Of a stretch of 64,000 nucleotides of DNA, positions 17,266 to 25,090 are shown piece by piece. This DNA comes from Streptomyces globosus (GTDB lineage: Bacteria; Actinomycetota; Actinomycetes; Streptomycetales; Streptomycetaceae). The stretch spans positions 4,653,501 to 4,717,500 of the forward strand of contig NZ_CP030862.1 of the NCBI RefSeq assembly GCF_003325375.1, written 5' to 3'. The stretch's first letter is position 1, and each line of letters begins with the position of its first letter. A program made the translations under genes and the position numbers. The notes beneath the pieces were generated by a model. That model was not told the origin of the DNA and made no database searches. It was given only the letters and a program-made list of their open reading frames with translations.

Positions 17266-17900
17266 GGGGTGTCCTCCTCGGCTGCGGCGGCGGTCGCCGC
17301 GAGGGGGTCGACGCCGGCGGCGAGGAGGCGCTCGACGTACTTGGCGAGGACGTCGACCTCCAGGTTGACGGGCTCACCGGGCTGCTTGGTGCCGAGCGTG
17401 GTCAGCGCGAGGGTGGTCGGGATGAGGCTGATGGTGAAGTGGTCGGCGGCCGCCTGGACGACCGTGAGGCTGACGCCGTCGACGGTGATGGAGCCCTTCT
17501 CGACGACGTACCGGGCGAGGTTGCCCGGGAGGGAGACCTTGACGAGCTCCCAGTGTTCGGAGGGGGTGCGGGAGAGGATCTCGCCGGTGCCGTCGACGTG
17601 GCCCTGGACGAGGTGGCCGCCGAGGCGTCCGCCGAGGGCCATGGGGCGTTCGAGGTTGACGCGGGAACCGGGCCGCAGGGCGCCGAGGCTGGAGCGGTTG
17701 AGGGTCTCCTGCATGACGTCGGCGGTGAACTCGCCGTCGGCGGTCTCCACGACGGTGAGGCAGACCCCGTTGACGGCGATGGAGTCGCCGTGCTTGGCGC
17801 CGTCGGTGACGAGGGGGCCGCGCAGGCGGAAGCGGGAGGCCTCGGCGAGTTGCTCGACGGCGGTGACCTCGCCCAGTTCTTCGACGATTCCGGTGAACAC
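17262..17900 (-). CDS. ribE: riboflavin synthase alpha subunit
   Basis: Final step: dismutation of two lumazine molecules to riboflavin. 212 residues with the canonical MFTGIVEELGEV start and two repeated lumazine-binding beta-barrels (about 1-95 and 96-195); the paired motifs are DSIAVNGVCLTV and GSITVDGVSLTV. Homotrimeric in the family. It starts one base after the ribD stop and overlaps ribM by 4 bp. The gene is also called ribC or ribB in other naming schemes. Confidence 0.96.
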   Translation of the reverse strand: MFTGIVEELGEVTAVEQLAEASRFRLRGPLVTDGAKHGDSIAVNGVCLTVVETADGEFTADVMQETLNRSSLGALRPGSRVNLERPMALGGRLGGHLVQGHVDGTGEILSRTPSEHWELVKVSLPGNLARYVVEKGSITVDGVSLTVVQAAADHFTISLIPTTLALTTLGTKQPGEPVNLEVDVLAKYVERLLAAGVDPLAATAAAAEEDTP

Positions 17901-19025
17901 TCAGTGCTCCTTGGGGGCGGTGGGGACGGCGGTGATGCGCAGGTCGGTGCCGGTGCGGACGGCCTCGGTGATGTCGAGGCGGACCGCGTCGGCGATGTTC
18001 GTGATGCCGGCGCCGGCGAGGGCGGCGGGGCCGGCGCCCAGGAGGGCGGGGGCGAGGTAGCCGATGACGCGGTCGACGGCTCCGGCTTCGAGGAAGGCTC
18101 CGGCGAGGGTGGGGCCGCCTTCGAGGAGGAGGGAGCGGACTCCGCGGTCGTACAGCGCGGCGAGGAGGTCGGGGACGGGGATCCGGCCGTCCTTCGGGGT
18201 CAGCCGGAGGAGGTCGGTGCCGGGGGGCAGGTGCCGGGTGTCGGCGTCGTCGGCGACGACCAGGAGGGTGGGGGCGGAGCCGTCGAGGATGCGGGCGCCG
18301 GCCTGGGCGGTGGCGCGGGGGTCGACGGCGATGCGCAGGGGCTGGGTGGCGCCGTCGATGCCGCGGGCGGCGAGGTGGGGGTCGTCGGCGCGGAGGGTCC
18401 CGGCGCCGACGAGGACGGCGTCGGACTCGGCGCGCAGCCGGTGGACGTCGGCGCGGGACTCCGGGGAGGTGATCCAGCGGCTGGTGCCGTCGGCGGCGGC
18501 GCTGCGCCCGTCGAGGGTGGCCGCGTACTTCCAGGTGACGTGGGGCCGGCCGAGGCGGACGGCGGTCAGCCAGGCCGCGTTGCCGGCGGCGGCCTCGGCT
18601 TCGAGGAGTCCGCCGCGGACGTCGATGCCGGCGGCGCGCAGGGTGGCGGCGCCGCCGCCGGCCTGCGCGCTCGGGTCGGAGACGGCGTAGACGACGCGGG
18701 AGACGCCGGCGTCGATCAGGGCCTGGGCGCAGGGTCCGGTGCGGCCGGTGTGGTTGCAGGGTTCGAGGGTGACGTAGGCGGTGGCGCCGCGGGCGGCGGG
18801 TCCGGCGTCGCGGAGGGCGTGGACCTCGGCGTGGGGGCCGCCCGCGCGCTGGTGCCAGCCTTCGCCGACGACGGCGCCGGAGGCGTCGGCGAGGACGCAG
18901 CCGACGACGGGGTTGGGGCTGGTGCGGCCGAGGCCGCGGGCGGCGAGCGCGACGGCACGGCGCATGGCGCGGGTGTCCGCTTCCGCGTCGTGCGGTGCGG
19001 CGTGCGCGGCGTCGTGGGGTGCCAC
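17901..19025 (-). CDS. ribD: bifunctional pyrimidine deaminase/reductase
   Basis: Second and third steps of riboflavin synthesis. The N-terminal zinc deaminase (about 20-150) has His65 and Glu67 in PHAEVHA and Cys90/Cys99 in EPCNHTGRTGPC; the C-terminal NADPH reductase (about 165-370) has the DGRSAAADGTSRWIT and LLLEGGPTLAGAFL signatures. 374 residues. GTG 19025 is chosen because AGGAGG lies 5 nt before it. First gene of the rib run, 173 bp downstream of the FMN riboswitch. Confidence 0.95.
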   Translation of the reverse strand: MAPHDAAHAAPHDAEADTRAMRRAVALAARGLGRTSPNPVVGCVLADASGAVVGEGWHQRAGGPHAEVHALRDAGPAARGATAYVTLEPCNHTGRTGPCAQALIDAGVSRVVYAVSDPSAQAGGGAATLRAAGIDVRGGLLEAEAAAGNAAWLTAVRLGRPHVTWKYAATLDGRSAAADGTSRWITSPESRADVHRLRAESDAVLVGAGTLRADDPHLAARGIDGATQPLRIAVDPRATAQAGARILDGSAPTLLVVADDADTRHLPPGTDLLRLTPKDGRIPVPDLLAALYDRGVRSLLLEGGPTLAGAFLEAGAVDRVIGYLAPALLGAGPAALAGAGITNIADAVRLDITEAVRTGTDLRITAVPTAPKEH

Positions 19026-19198
19026 CGGGTCCTCCTGCCTCGTCGGGCACGGACTCCGGGGCTGTCGGGATACGACAGATCGAGCGGTACAGGCACGCGG
19101 GGACGCCGAGGCCGGAGGAAACGGTCCGTTCCGGGCGCGTCCGCGAGGAAGCGCTGGTGGACCGCCGACGGCGGCGTACCGGTGACTGCCCGCCGCGC

Positions 19199-19322
19199 AC
19201 TGCCTCCCATCCGGACTTTCACCGTCGGTCCAGGAATCTCACCTGGTCAACCGGCCGCTGGCTGCGGACGGGTCGCGGACTATACCGCCGGTTCGGAATT
19301 ACACCGACCCCGGAGTGCGCTG
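19199..19322 (-). promoter_or_regulatory. FMN riboswitch (RFN element)
   Basis: On the minus strand this stretch contains the hallmark RFN blocks in order: GGGTCGGTGTAATTCC, GAACCGGCGGTATAGTCCGC, GGTTGACCAGGTGAGATTCC, GACCGACGGTGAAAGTCC and the closing GGATGGGAGG. It stands in the leader of ribD and should bind FMN to lower rib expression; with 173 nt between aptamer and GTG there is room for a termination or translation-blocking platform. No gene lies in 19026-19590 apart from this element and the chitinase promoter. Confidence 0.95.
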
Positions 19323-19438
19323 CTACTGGTACTCCCGACCAGTCTGCCACGGGCGATCGGCGCCCATGCCGGCGAAGTGCTGTGGCCTGGGTCACAAGGC
19401 CGGGCCGGGCGGGTGAGTCCGTCACGTCGCTTCCATGA

Positions 19439-19481
19439 TTGGTCCAGACCTATTGACGCCTTGGTCTAGTCCTCTTAACGT
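19439..19481 (+). promoter_or_regulatory. chitinase promoter with tandem DasR-like sites
   Basis: Two direct repeats, TTGGTCCAGACCT (19439-19451) and TTGGTCTAGTCCT (19461-19473), flank and overlap a promoter TTGACG (19453-19458), 17-nt spacer, TAACGT (19476-19481). The repeats match the ACTGGTCTAGACC core of DasR operators found before Streptomyces chitinase genes, where N-acetylglucosamine metabolites relieve repression. Confidence 0.85.
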
Positions 19482-19590
19482 TCCCTTCATCCTCCCCGGG
19501 AGAGCCCGCCGGACGTGCGCACGCCGCGGGCCAACACGCACCACCTGTCTGCATGTTGTGTCCTGCCACCTCCCCTCCCCAGGAGGCTCA

Positions 19591-21954
19591 ATGCTGTCCC
19601 CCACACGAACGAGGGCGATGCTCCTGGCATCCGGCGCGGCGATCGCCGGACTGCTGGCGGGCGGGCTCTCGGCGGGCGTCTCGCACGCCGCCGACAACGA
19701 GAGCTGCCGGCCCGACGGGCTCTACAAGACGGCCGGGGTCGACGTCCCCTACTGCTCGGTCTACGACACCGAGGGCCGCGAGAAGATGGGCGCCGACCAC
19801 CAGCGGCGCGTCATCGGCTACTTCACCAGCTGGCGCACCGGCAAGAACGGCCAGCCGGCCTACCTGGTGAACAACATCCCGTGGGACAAGGTCACCCACA
19901 TCAACTACGCCTTCGCGCACGTCGGCGGCGACAACAGGATCTCGGTCGGCGCGGACGGCCCGAACAACGCCTCCACCGGGATGACCTGGCCCGGCGTGGC
20001 GGGCGCCGAAATGGACCCCGCCCTCCCGTACAAGGGCCACTTCAACCTGCTGAACAAGTTCAAGAAGCAGCACCCCGACGTGAAGACGCTGATCTCGGTC
20101 GGCGGCTGGGCGGAGACCGGCGGCTACTTCGGCGACAACGGCGACCGGGTGGCCTCCGGCGGCTTCTACTCGATGGCCACCAACGCCGACGGCTCGGTCA
20201 ACCAGGCAGGCATCGACACCTTCGCCGCCTCGGCGGTCGACTTCATCCGCACGTACGGGTTCAACGGCGTCGACATCGACTACGAGTACGCCACTTCCAT
20301 GAAGGACGCGGGCAACCCGCTGGACTGGTCGCTCGCCAACCCGCGCCGGGCCGGCCTCGTCAAGGGCTACGACGCCCTGATGAAGTCGCTGCGCGAGAAG
20401 CTGGACCAGGCCGGCGCCGCCGACGGCAAGCACTACCTGCTGACCGTCGCCGCCCCGTCCTCCGGCTACCTCCTGCGCGGCATGGAGACGTACCAGATGC
20501 AGAAGTACCTGGACTACGTCAACATCATGTCCTACGACCTGCACGGCGCCTGGAACGAGTACGTCGGCCCGAACGCCTCGCTCTTCGACGACGGCAAGGA
20601 CGGCGAGCTCGCCGCCGCAGGGGTGTACGGCTCCCAGCAGTACGGCGGCATCGGCTACCTCAACACCGACTGGGCGTACCACTACTTCCGCGGCTCCATG
20701 CCGGCCGGCCGCATCAACATCGGCCTGCCCTACTACACCCGCGGCCACAAGAACGTCCAGGGCGGCACGGACGGCCTGTGGGGCAAGGCCGCGGCGACCA
20801 GCTGCCCGGCCGGCTCCGGCCTGGCCAAGTGCGGCGACGGCGCGGTCGGCATCGACAACCTGTGGCACGACAAGGACGACAACGGCAACGAGTCCCCGGC
20901 GGGCTCCAACCCGATGTGGCACGCCAAGAACCTCGAGAAGGGGATCGTCGGCGACTACGTCACCCAGTACGGCTTCCCCGCAGGCACCACGCTGACCGGC
21001 ACCTACGCCCGCAAGTACGACTCGACCCTGGTCGCGCCGTGGCTGTGGAACGCGCAGAAGAAGGTCTTCCTCTCCACCGAGGACGAGCAGTCCGTGGCCG
21101 CCAAGGCCGACTACGTGGTCGACCGCGGCATCGGCGGCACCATGGTCTGGGAGATGGCCGGCGACTACGCCTGGAACGCCGCCAAGGGCCAGTACGAGAT
21201 GGGCTCCACGCTCACCTCGCTGATGTACGACAAGTTCAAGTCGGCCTCCCCGTACGGGGCGAAGAAGGCGGGCGCCACCGCGCTGCCGGCCCAGGCCGTG
21301 GACGTGAAGGCCGAGTTCGGCGACTTCAAGCTCGGCGACTCCAACTACCCGCTCACCCCGAAGATCAAGATCACCAACAACACCAAGACGGCCCTGCCGG
21401 GCGGCACCGAGTTCCAGTTCGACTACGCCACCTCGGCCCCGAACAACGCCTCCGACCAGTCCGGCTTCGGCACGAAGGTGATCAGCAGCGGGCACACCGG
21501 CAACAACGTCGGCGGCCTGAAGGGCGACTTCCACCGGGTCTCCCTGAAGCTGCCGGCCTGGCAGTCGCTCGCCCCGGGGGCCTCCGTCGACCTGGCGTTC
21601 AACTACTACCTGCCGGTGTCCACCCCCTCCAACTGGACGGTGAACATCGCCGGGACGGTGTACGCCCTCGCCGGGGACCTGGCGCGCGGCACGGCCGTGG
21701 TGGAGCCGGGCGGCGGTTCGCAGCCGCCGACCAGCCAGCCGCCCACGAGCCAGCCCCCGACGAGCCAGCCCCCGACCAGCCCGCCCCCGGGCGGCACCTG
21801 CACCAACCCGGCGTACCAGGCCGGCGACGTGTACACCGCGGGCACGGTGGTCTCCCACAAGGGCCGCAACTGGAAGGCCCAGTGGTGGACGCAGAACGAG
21901 GAGCCGGGCACGACCGGCCAGTGGGGCGTCTGGAAGGACCTCGGCGCCTGCTGA
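19591..21954 (+). CDS. secreted modular GH18 chitinase
   Basis: A 787-residue extracellular endo/exo-chitinase. Order of parts: Sec signal peptide (1 to about 34, cut near SHAADN), GH18 catalytic barrel (about 70-560) with Asp228, Asp230 and Glu232 in GVDIDYEY and the substrate-binding MSYDLHGAW, a ChiC/chitinase-C beta domain (about 570-700), a PPTSQ-repeat linker, and a C-terminal CBM5/12 chitin-binding domain with AYQAGDVYTAGTVV and KAQWWTQNEEPG. ATG 19591 has AGGAGG in front. It is followed by a 14-bp terminator hairpin. Expression is expected to be chitin-inducible through DasR. Confidence 0.95.
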   Translation: MLSPTRTRAMLLASGAAIAGLLAGGLSAGVSHAADNESCRPDGLYKTAGVDVPYCSVYDTEGREKMGADHQRRVIGYFTSWRTGKNGQPAYLVNNIPWDKVTHINYAFAHVGGDNRISVGADGPNNASTGMTWPGVAGAEMDPALPYKGHFNLLNKFKKQHPDVKTLISVGGWAETGGYFGDNGDRVASGGFYSMATNADGSVNQAGIDTFAASAVDFIRTYGFNGVDIDYEYATSMKDAGNPLDWSLANPRRAGLVKGYDALMKSLREKLDQAGAADGKHYLLTVAAPSSGYLLRGMETYQMQKYLDYVNIMSYDLHGAWNEYVGPNASLFDDGKDGELAAAGVYGSQQYGGIGYLNTDWAYHYFRGSMPAGRINIGLPYYTRGHKNVQGGTDGLWGKAAATSCPAGSGLAKCGDGAVGIDNLWHDKDDNGNESPAGSNPMWHAKNLEKGIVGDYVTQYGFPAGTTLTGTYARKYDSTLVAPWLWNAQKKVFLSTEDEQSVAAKADYVVDRGIGGTMVWEMAGDYAWNAAKGQYEMGSTLTSLMYDKFKSASPYGAKKAGATALPAQAVDVKAEFGDFKLGDSNYPLTPKIKITNNTKTALPGGTEFQFDYATSAPNNASDQSGFGTKVISSGHTGNNVGGLKGDFHRVSLKLPAWQSLAPGASVDLAFNYYLPVSTPSNWTVNIAGTVYALAGDLARGTAVVEPGGGSQPPTSQPPTSQPPTSQPPTSPPPGGTCTNPAYQAGDVYTAGTVVSHKGRNWKAQWWTQNEEPGTTGQWGVWKDLGAC

Positions 21955-21992
21955 CGCACCGCCCCCGCACCTGACGCGGGCGGCACGGTGAA

Positions 21993-22024
21993 GGGACCCG
22001 GTGGCCCGGCGGCCACCGGGTCCC
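21993..22024 (+). terminator. chitinase terminator
   Basis: Perfect 14-bp stem GGGACCCGGTGGCC (21993-22006) and GGCCACCGGGTCCC (22011-22024) with a CGGC loop, 39 bp after the chitinase stop. Confidence 0.85.
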
Positions 22025-22065
22025 CGCACGTCCGGGGCCGGTCGGCGCCCCGTACGCTGCTGCGG

Positions 22066-23040
22066 GTGACCACCTCTGCGGCAGACCTCTCGGCCGAATT
22101 CGAGCAGCACCGCCCCCGGATGTTCGGCATCGCCTACCGCATGCTCGGCTCCGCGGCGGAGGCCGAGGACACCGTCCAGGACGCGTGGCTGCGCTGGAGC
22201 GCCGCCGACCGCGGCGACGTCCTGCACCCCGGGGCCTGGCTCGCCAAGGCCGTCACCCACCTGTGCCTCAACCGGCTCACCTCCGCGCGCGCCCGACGCG
22301 AGGCGTACGTCGGCCCCTGGCTCCCGGAGCCGGTGCTCACCGGGGACGGGGCGCTGGGGCCCCTGGAGTCGGCCGAGCAGCGCGACAGCGTCTCGACGGC
22401 CCTGCTGCTCCTCCTGGAAGAGCTCACTCCGGTGGAGCGGGCCGTGTACGTGCTGCGGGAGGCCTTCGCGTACGGGCACCGGGAGATCGCCGGACTGCTG
22501 GACGTGTCCGAGGCCAACAGCCGGCAGCTCCACCGGCGGGCCTCGGCGCGCGTCGCCACAGGGAGGGCCGCCGCCGCGGCGGCCGGCGGCGAGGACGGCG
22601 GCGGGGAGAGCCCGGCCGCCGTCCGGAGCCGGCGCTTCCAACCGGATCCCGCGCAGTGGCAGGTGCTGGTCGAGGGCTTCCTCGCGGCGGCGCGCGACGG
22701 CGACCTGGCCCGCCTGGAGGGCATGCTCGCCGCGGACGTCCGGTACGTCTCCGACGGCGGCGGCGTGGTCAGCGCGGCCCGGCGCCCGGTCGAGGGCCGG
22801 GACAAGGTGGCCCGCTTCCTGGCCGGCGCCGTGCGCAAGTTCGGGGCCGGCCTGCCGGTCGCGGTCGCCCCGGTCAACGGCGAGCCCGCGCTGCTCGTCG
22901 GCGGGGCGGCGGTCGTCATGCAGGTGGAGTTCGAGGACGGCCTGGTCAGCGAGGTGCGGACGGTCCTGAATCCGGAGAAGCTGGAGTTCCTGGCGCAGCA
23001 GTTGTCACGTTCGCCGGGGCTGTCCAATCCGGGCTGGTGA
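22066..23040 (+). CDS. ECF41-type sigma factor with SnoaL-like tail
   Basis: RNA polymerase sigma factor of 324 residues. Sigma-2 (about 11-75) and sigma-4 (about 110-165, helix-turn-helix GHREIAGLLDVSEANSRQLH) are joined by a linker with WLPEP (85-89); a C-terminal SnoaL/NTF2-like domain (about 195-315) has DGGG (230-233) and NPEKL (302-306). These three motifs define group ECF41, which has no separate anti-sigma; its own C-terminal domain tunes activity. GTG 22066 lies 7 nt after TACGCT (22053-22058), suggesting a leaderless mRNA. Its customary partner gene follows at 23072. Confidence 0.93.
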   Translation: MTTSAADLSAEFEQHRPRMFGIAYRMLGSAAEAEDTVQDAWLRWSAADRGDVLHPGAWLAKAVTHLCLNRLTSARARREAYVGPWLPEPVLTGDGALGPLESAEQRDSVSTALLLLLEELTPVERAVYVLREAFAYGHREIAGLLDVSEANSRQLHRRASARVATGRAAAAAAGGEDGGGESPAAVRSRRFQPDPAQWQVLVEGFLAAARDGDLARLEGMLAADVRYVSDGGGVVSAARRPVEGRDKVARFLAGAVRKFGAGLPVAVAPVNGEPALLVGGAAVVMQVEFEDGLVSEVRTVLNPEKLEFLAQQLSRSPGLSNPGW

Positions 23041-23071
23041 ACGCACTCCCCAGCGGAAGGACACGGACACC

Positions 23072-23830
23072 ATGAGCACCATCCTGGTCACCGGCGGAAC
23101 CGGGACCCTCGGCAGGCGGGTCACCGACCGGCTTCAGGCCGCCGGCCACGAGGTACGGGTCCTCAGCCGCCGCTCGGAGCAGTACCCCGTCGACCTGCGG
23201 GACGGGAGAGGGCTCGACGCGGCGATGGCGGGGGCGCAGGTGGTCGTGCACTGCGCCTCCTCGCCGCGCGGCGGGGACGACAAGGCGGCCGGGCACCTGA
23301 TCGCGGCGGCCCGGCGGGCCGGGACCGTCACGAACCTCGTCTACATCTCCATCGTCGGCGTGGACGTGGTGCCGCTGGGCTACTACCGCGTCAAGCACCG
23401 GGTGGAGCGGATGCTGCTGGAGTCCGGGCTGGGCGTGACGATCCTGCGGACGACGCAGTTCCACGACCTGGTGGCGGCGGTGGCCCGGGCGCTGGCCAGG
23501 GTCCCGGGGCCGGTGCCCGTGCCCAGGGGGGTGCGGGTGCAGCCGATCGCGGTGGAGGAGGTCGCCGGCCGGCTGGCGGAGCTGGCGGTTCCCGTCCCCG
23601 CGGCGGGCGGGCGCGTCCCGGACATGGGCGGGCCCGAGGTGCGGACGCTGGCCGACTGGGTGCGGGCGTACCTGGCGGCGGGCGGGGGGCGCCGGCGGCG
23701 GGTGGTGGAGGTGCCGCTGGCGGGAAGGGCGTACCGGGGGTTCCTGCGCGGCGGGAACCTCGCGCCGGACCGCGCGGTGGGCACGGTGCGCTTCGCGGAC
23801 TTCCTGGCGGAGGGCGGCGGGCGCGCCTGA
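23072..23830 (+). CDS. NmrA-like NAD(P)-binding oxidoreductase (ECF41 partner)
   Basis: A 252-residue atypical short-chain dehydrogenase with the Rossmann motif TGGTGTLG (7-14), a YYRVKHRVERMLLESGL stretch holding the Tyr/Lys region, and ILRTTQFHDL typical of NmrA/epimerase proteins. Oxidoreductases, epimerases or carboxymuconolactone decarboxylases (COMC) are the usual ECF41 targets, so it is probably transcribed by the sigma factor 31 bp upstream. Substrate unknown. A TGTCACG resembling the ECF41 -35 lies at 23003-23009 but without a convincing CGTC -10. Confidence 0.85.
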   Translation: MSTILVTGGTGTLGRRVTDRLQAAGHEVRVLSRRSEQYPVDLRDGRGLDAAMAGAQVVVHCASSPRGGDDKAAGHLIAAARRAGTVTNLVYISIVGVDVVPLGYYRVKHRVERMLLESGLGVTILRTTQFHDLVAAVARALARVPGPVPVPRGVRVQPIAVEEVAGRLAELAVPVPAAGGRVPDMGGPEVRTLADWVRAYLAAGGGRRRRVVEVPLAGRAYRGFLRGGNLAPDRAVGTVRFADFLAEGGGRA

Positions 23831-23865
23831 GCCGCCGCGGGGCGGCGGGCTGCGGCCCCGCGGCG

Positions 23866-25035
23866 TCAGCCGAAGAGCGCGGCCTGGGCGGACTCCGCGG
23901 CGGCGAGGCGGGCGCCCGCCAGGACCGCCGCGTCGCCGAGGGCGGTGGCGCGGACCTCCGTGGGGACCGGGCTGAGGGCGGCGAGGCGGCGGGCGACGCG
24001 GTCCGCGAGGGCGGGTCCGCCCGCGTGGCCGAGTTCGCCGCCGAGGACGACGCACCCGGGGTCCAGGACCGCCGCGACGGCCGCGGCGCCCAGGGCGAGG
24101 CGCTCCGCGAGGGCGTCGAGGAAGGCGTCCCCGGCGGCGCCCGCCACCGCTTCCGCCACCGGCCCGGTGAAGCCGTGCGCGGCGGCCAGCCCGGCCACGG
24201 CGGCCCGCCCGGCGAGCGCGTGGAAGCCGCCCTCGCAGCCCGCGGCCGAGGGCAGGGAGCCCGTGCCCGGCACGGGCAGGAAGCCGATCTCGCCCGCTCC
24301 GCCCGAGGCGCCGCGCCGCAGCCGGCCGTCGAGGACGACGGCCGCGCCGACGCCTGCGCCGAGCCACAGCAGCACGAAGGAGCCGGCGTCCCGCGCGGCG
24401 CCGACCCGCTGCTCGGCCAGGGCCGCCAGGTTGGTCTCGTTCTCCACGGAGACCGCCGCGGGCAGCCGCCGCCGCAGGGCCGCGACCAGGTCGCGGTGCC
24501 AGGCCGGCAGCCCGGCGGTGCTGCGCAGGCGGCCGTCGGCGGGCGCCCCCAGGCCGGGCGCGCCGACCACGACGGTGTGCAGGGGGTCCGCTCCGGCCTG
24601 GCGGGCCAGCGCCTCCAGGGCGTCGACGGCCTCGTCGGCGGCGTCGACCGGGAGGGCCGCCCGGGCCAGGGGCCGGCCCAGCAGGTCGGTGACGACGGCG
24701 GTCGCACTGTCCGTGCGCACGTCCAGGGCCGCCAGGTGGGCCCGCCGGGCGACGATCCCGTACAGGCGGGCGTTGGGGCCGCGGCGCCGGGCGCCGGCCT
24801 CGCCGACGACCTCGACCAGCCCGGCCTGCGCGAGCCGCTCGACGAGGTCGGCGACCGAGGGCCGGGACAGGCCGGTCATCTCCTTGAGCTGAGCAGCCGT
24901 CAGGGGGCCCTCGTCCCTGAGGAGTCGCAGGGCGAGGCGGTCGTTGAGGACGCGGGCCGTGCTCGGCGAGGCCGGGGCGGGGGCCGGTGCGGGGGCCGGG
25001 GCGGTCGCGGCCTGGGCGGCAGTCACGGTGCCCAT
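23866..25035 (-). CDS. ROK-family transcriptional repressor
   Basis: A 389-residue regulator: N-terminal winged helix (about 30-90, with QLKEMTGLSRPSVADLVERL) and a ROK actin-like sugar-kinase fold (about 105-385) with VENETNLAALAEQ and GAGVGAAVVLDG. The usual CxCGxxGC zinc site is degenerate (only AAGCEGGF remains). It should bind a sugar or sugar phosphate and repress nearby genes; the divergent MFS gene is the likely target. ATG 25035 overlaps a -10-like TAGGAT, while GTG 25026 lies 7 nt after it and may be the true leaderless start. Confidence 0.88.
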   Translation of the reverse strand: MGTVTAAQAATAPAPAPAPAPASPSTARVLNDRLALRLLRDEGPLTAAQLKEMTGLSRPSVADLVERLAQAGLVEVVGEAGARRRGPNARLYGIVARRAHLAALDVRTDSATAVVTDLLGRPLARAALPVDAADEAVDALEALARQAGADPLHTVVVGAPGLGAPADGRLRSTAGLPAWHRDLVAALRRRLPAAVSVENETNLAALAEQRVGAARDAGSFVLLWLGAGVGAAVVLDGRLRRGASGGAGEIGFLPVPGTGSLPSAAGCEGGFHALAGRAAVAGLAAAHGFTGPVAEAVAGAAGDAFLDALAERLALGAAAVAAVLDPGCVVLGGELGHAGGPALADRVARRLAALSPVPTEVRATALGDAAVLAGARLAAAESAQAALFG

Positions 25036-25059
25036 CCTAGGCAGTGCGGCCCCCTCACC

Positions 25060-25078
25060 ATCAGGCAGGCTTCCTGAT
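25060..25078. promoter_or_regulatory. palindromic operator between ROK and MFS genes
   Basis: ATCAGGCAGGCTTCCTGAT is a 19-bp dyad (16 of 19 positions symmetrical). It stands between divergent starts at 25035 and 25091, overlapping the -10-like TAGTTT (25078-25083) of the MFS gene and the -35 area of the ROK gene: a good position for the ROK protein. Confidence 0.6.
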
Positions 25079-25090
25079 AGTTTGATCGGC

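Noticed and set aside
4507..19051. Identical CCTCGTCGGGCACGG before the acyl-CoA dehydrogenase (about 4507) and ribD (about 19037)
   Set aside because: Both overlap ordinary ribosome-site surroundings; two copies of a 15-mer at this GC content are weak evidence for a shared regulator.
23003..23025. ECF41 target promoter before the NmrA-like gene
   Set aside because: TGTCACG fits the -35 but no CGTC lies at the required spacing; kept only as a remark.
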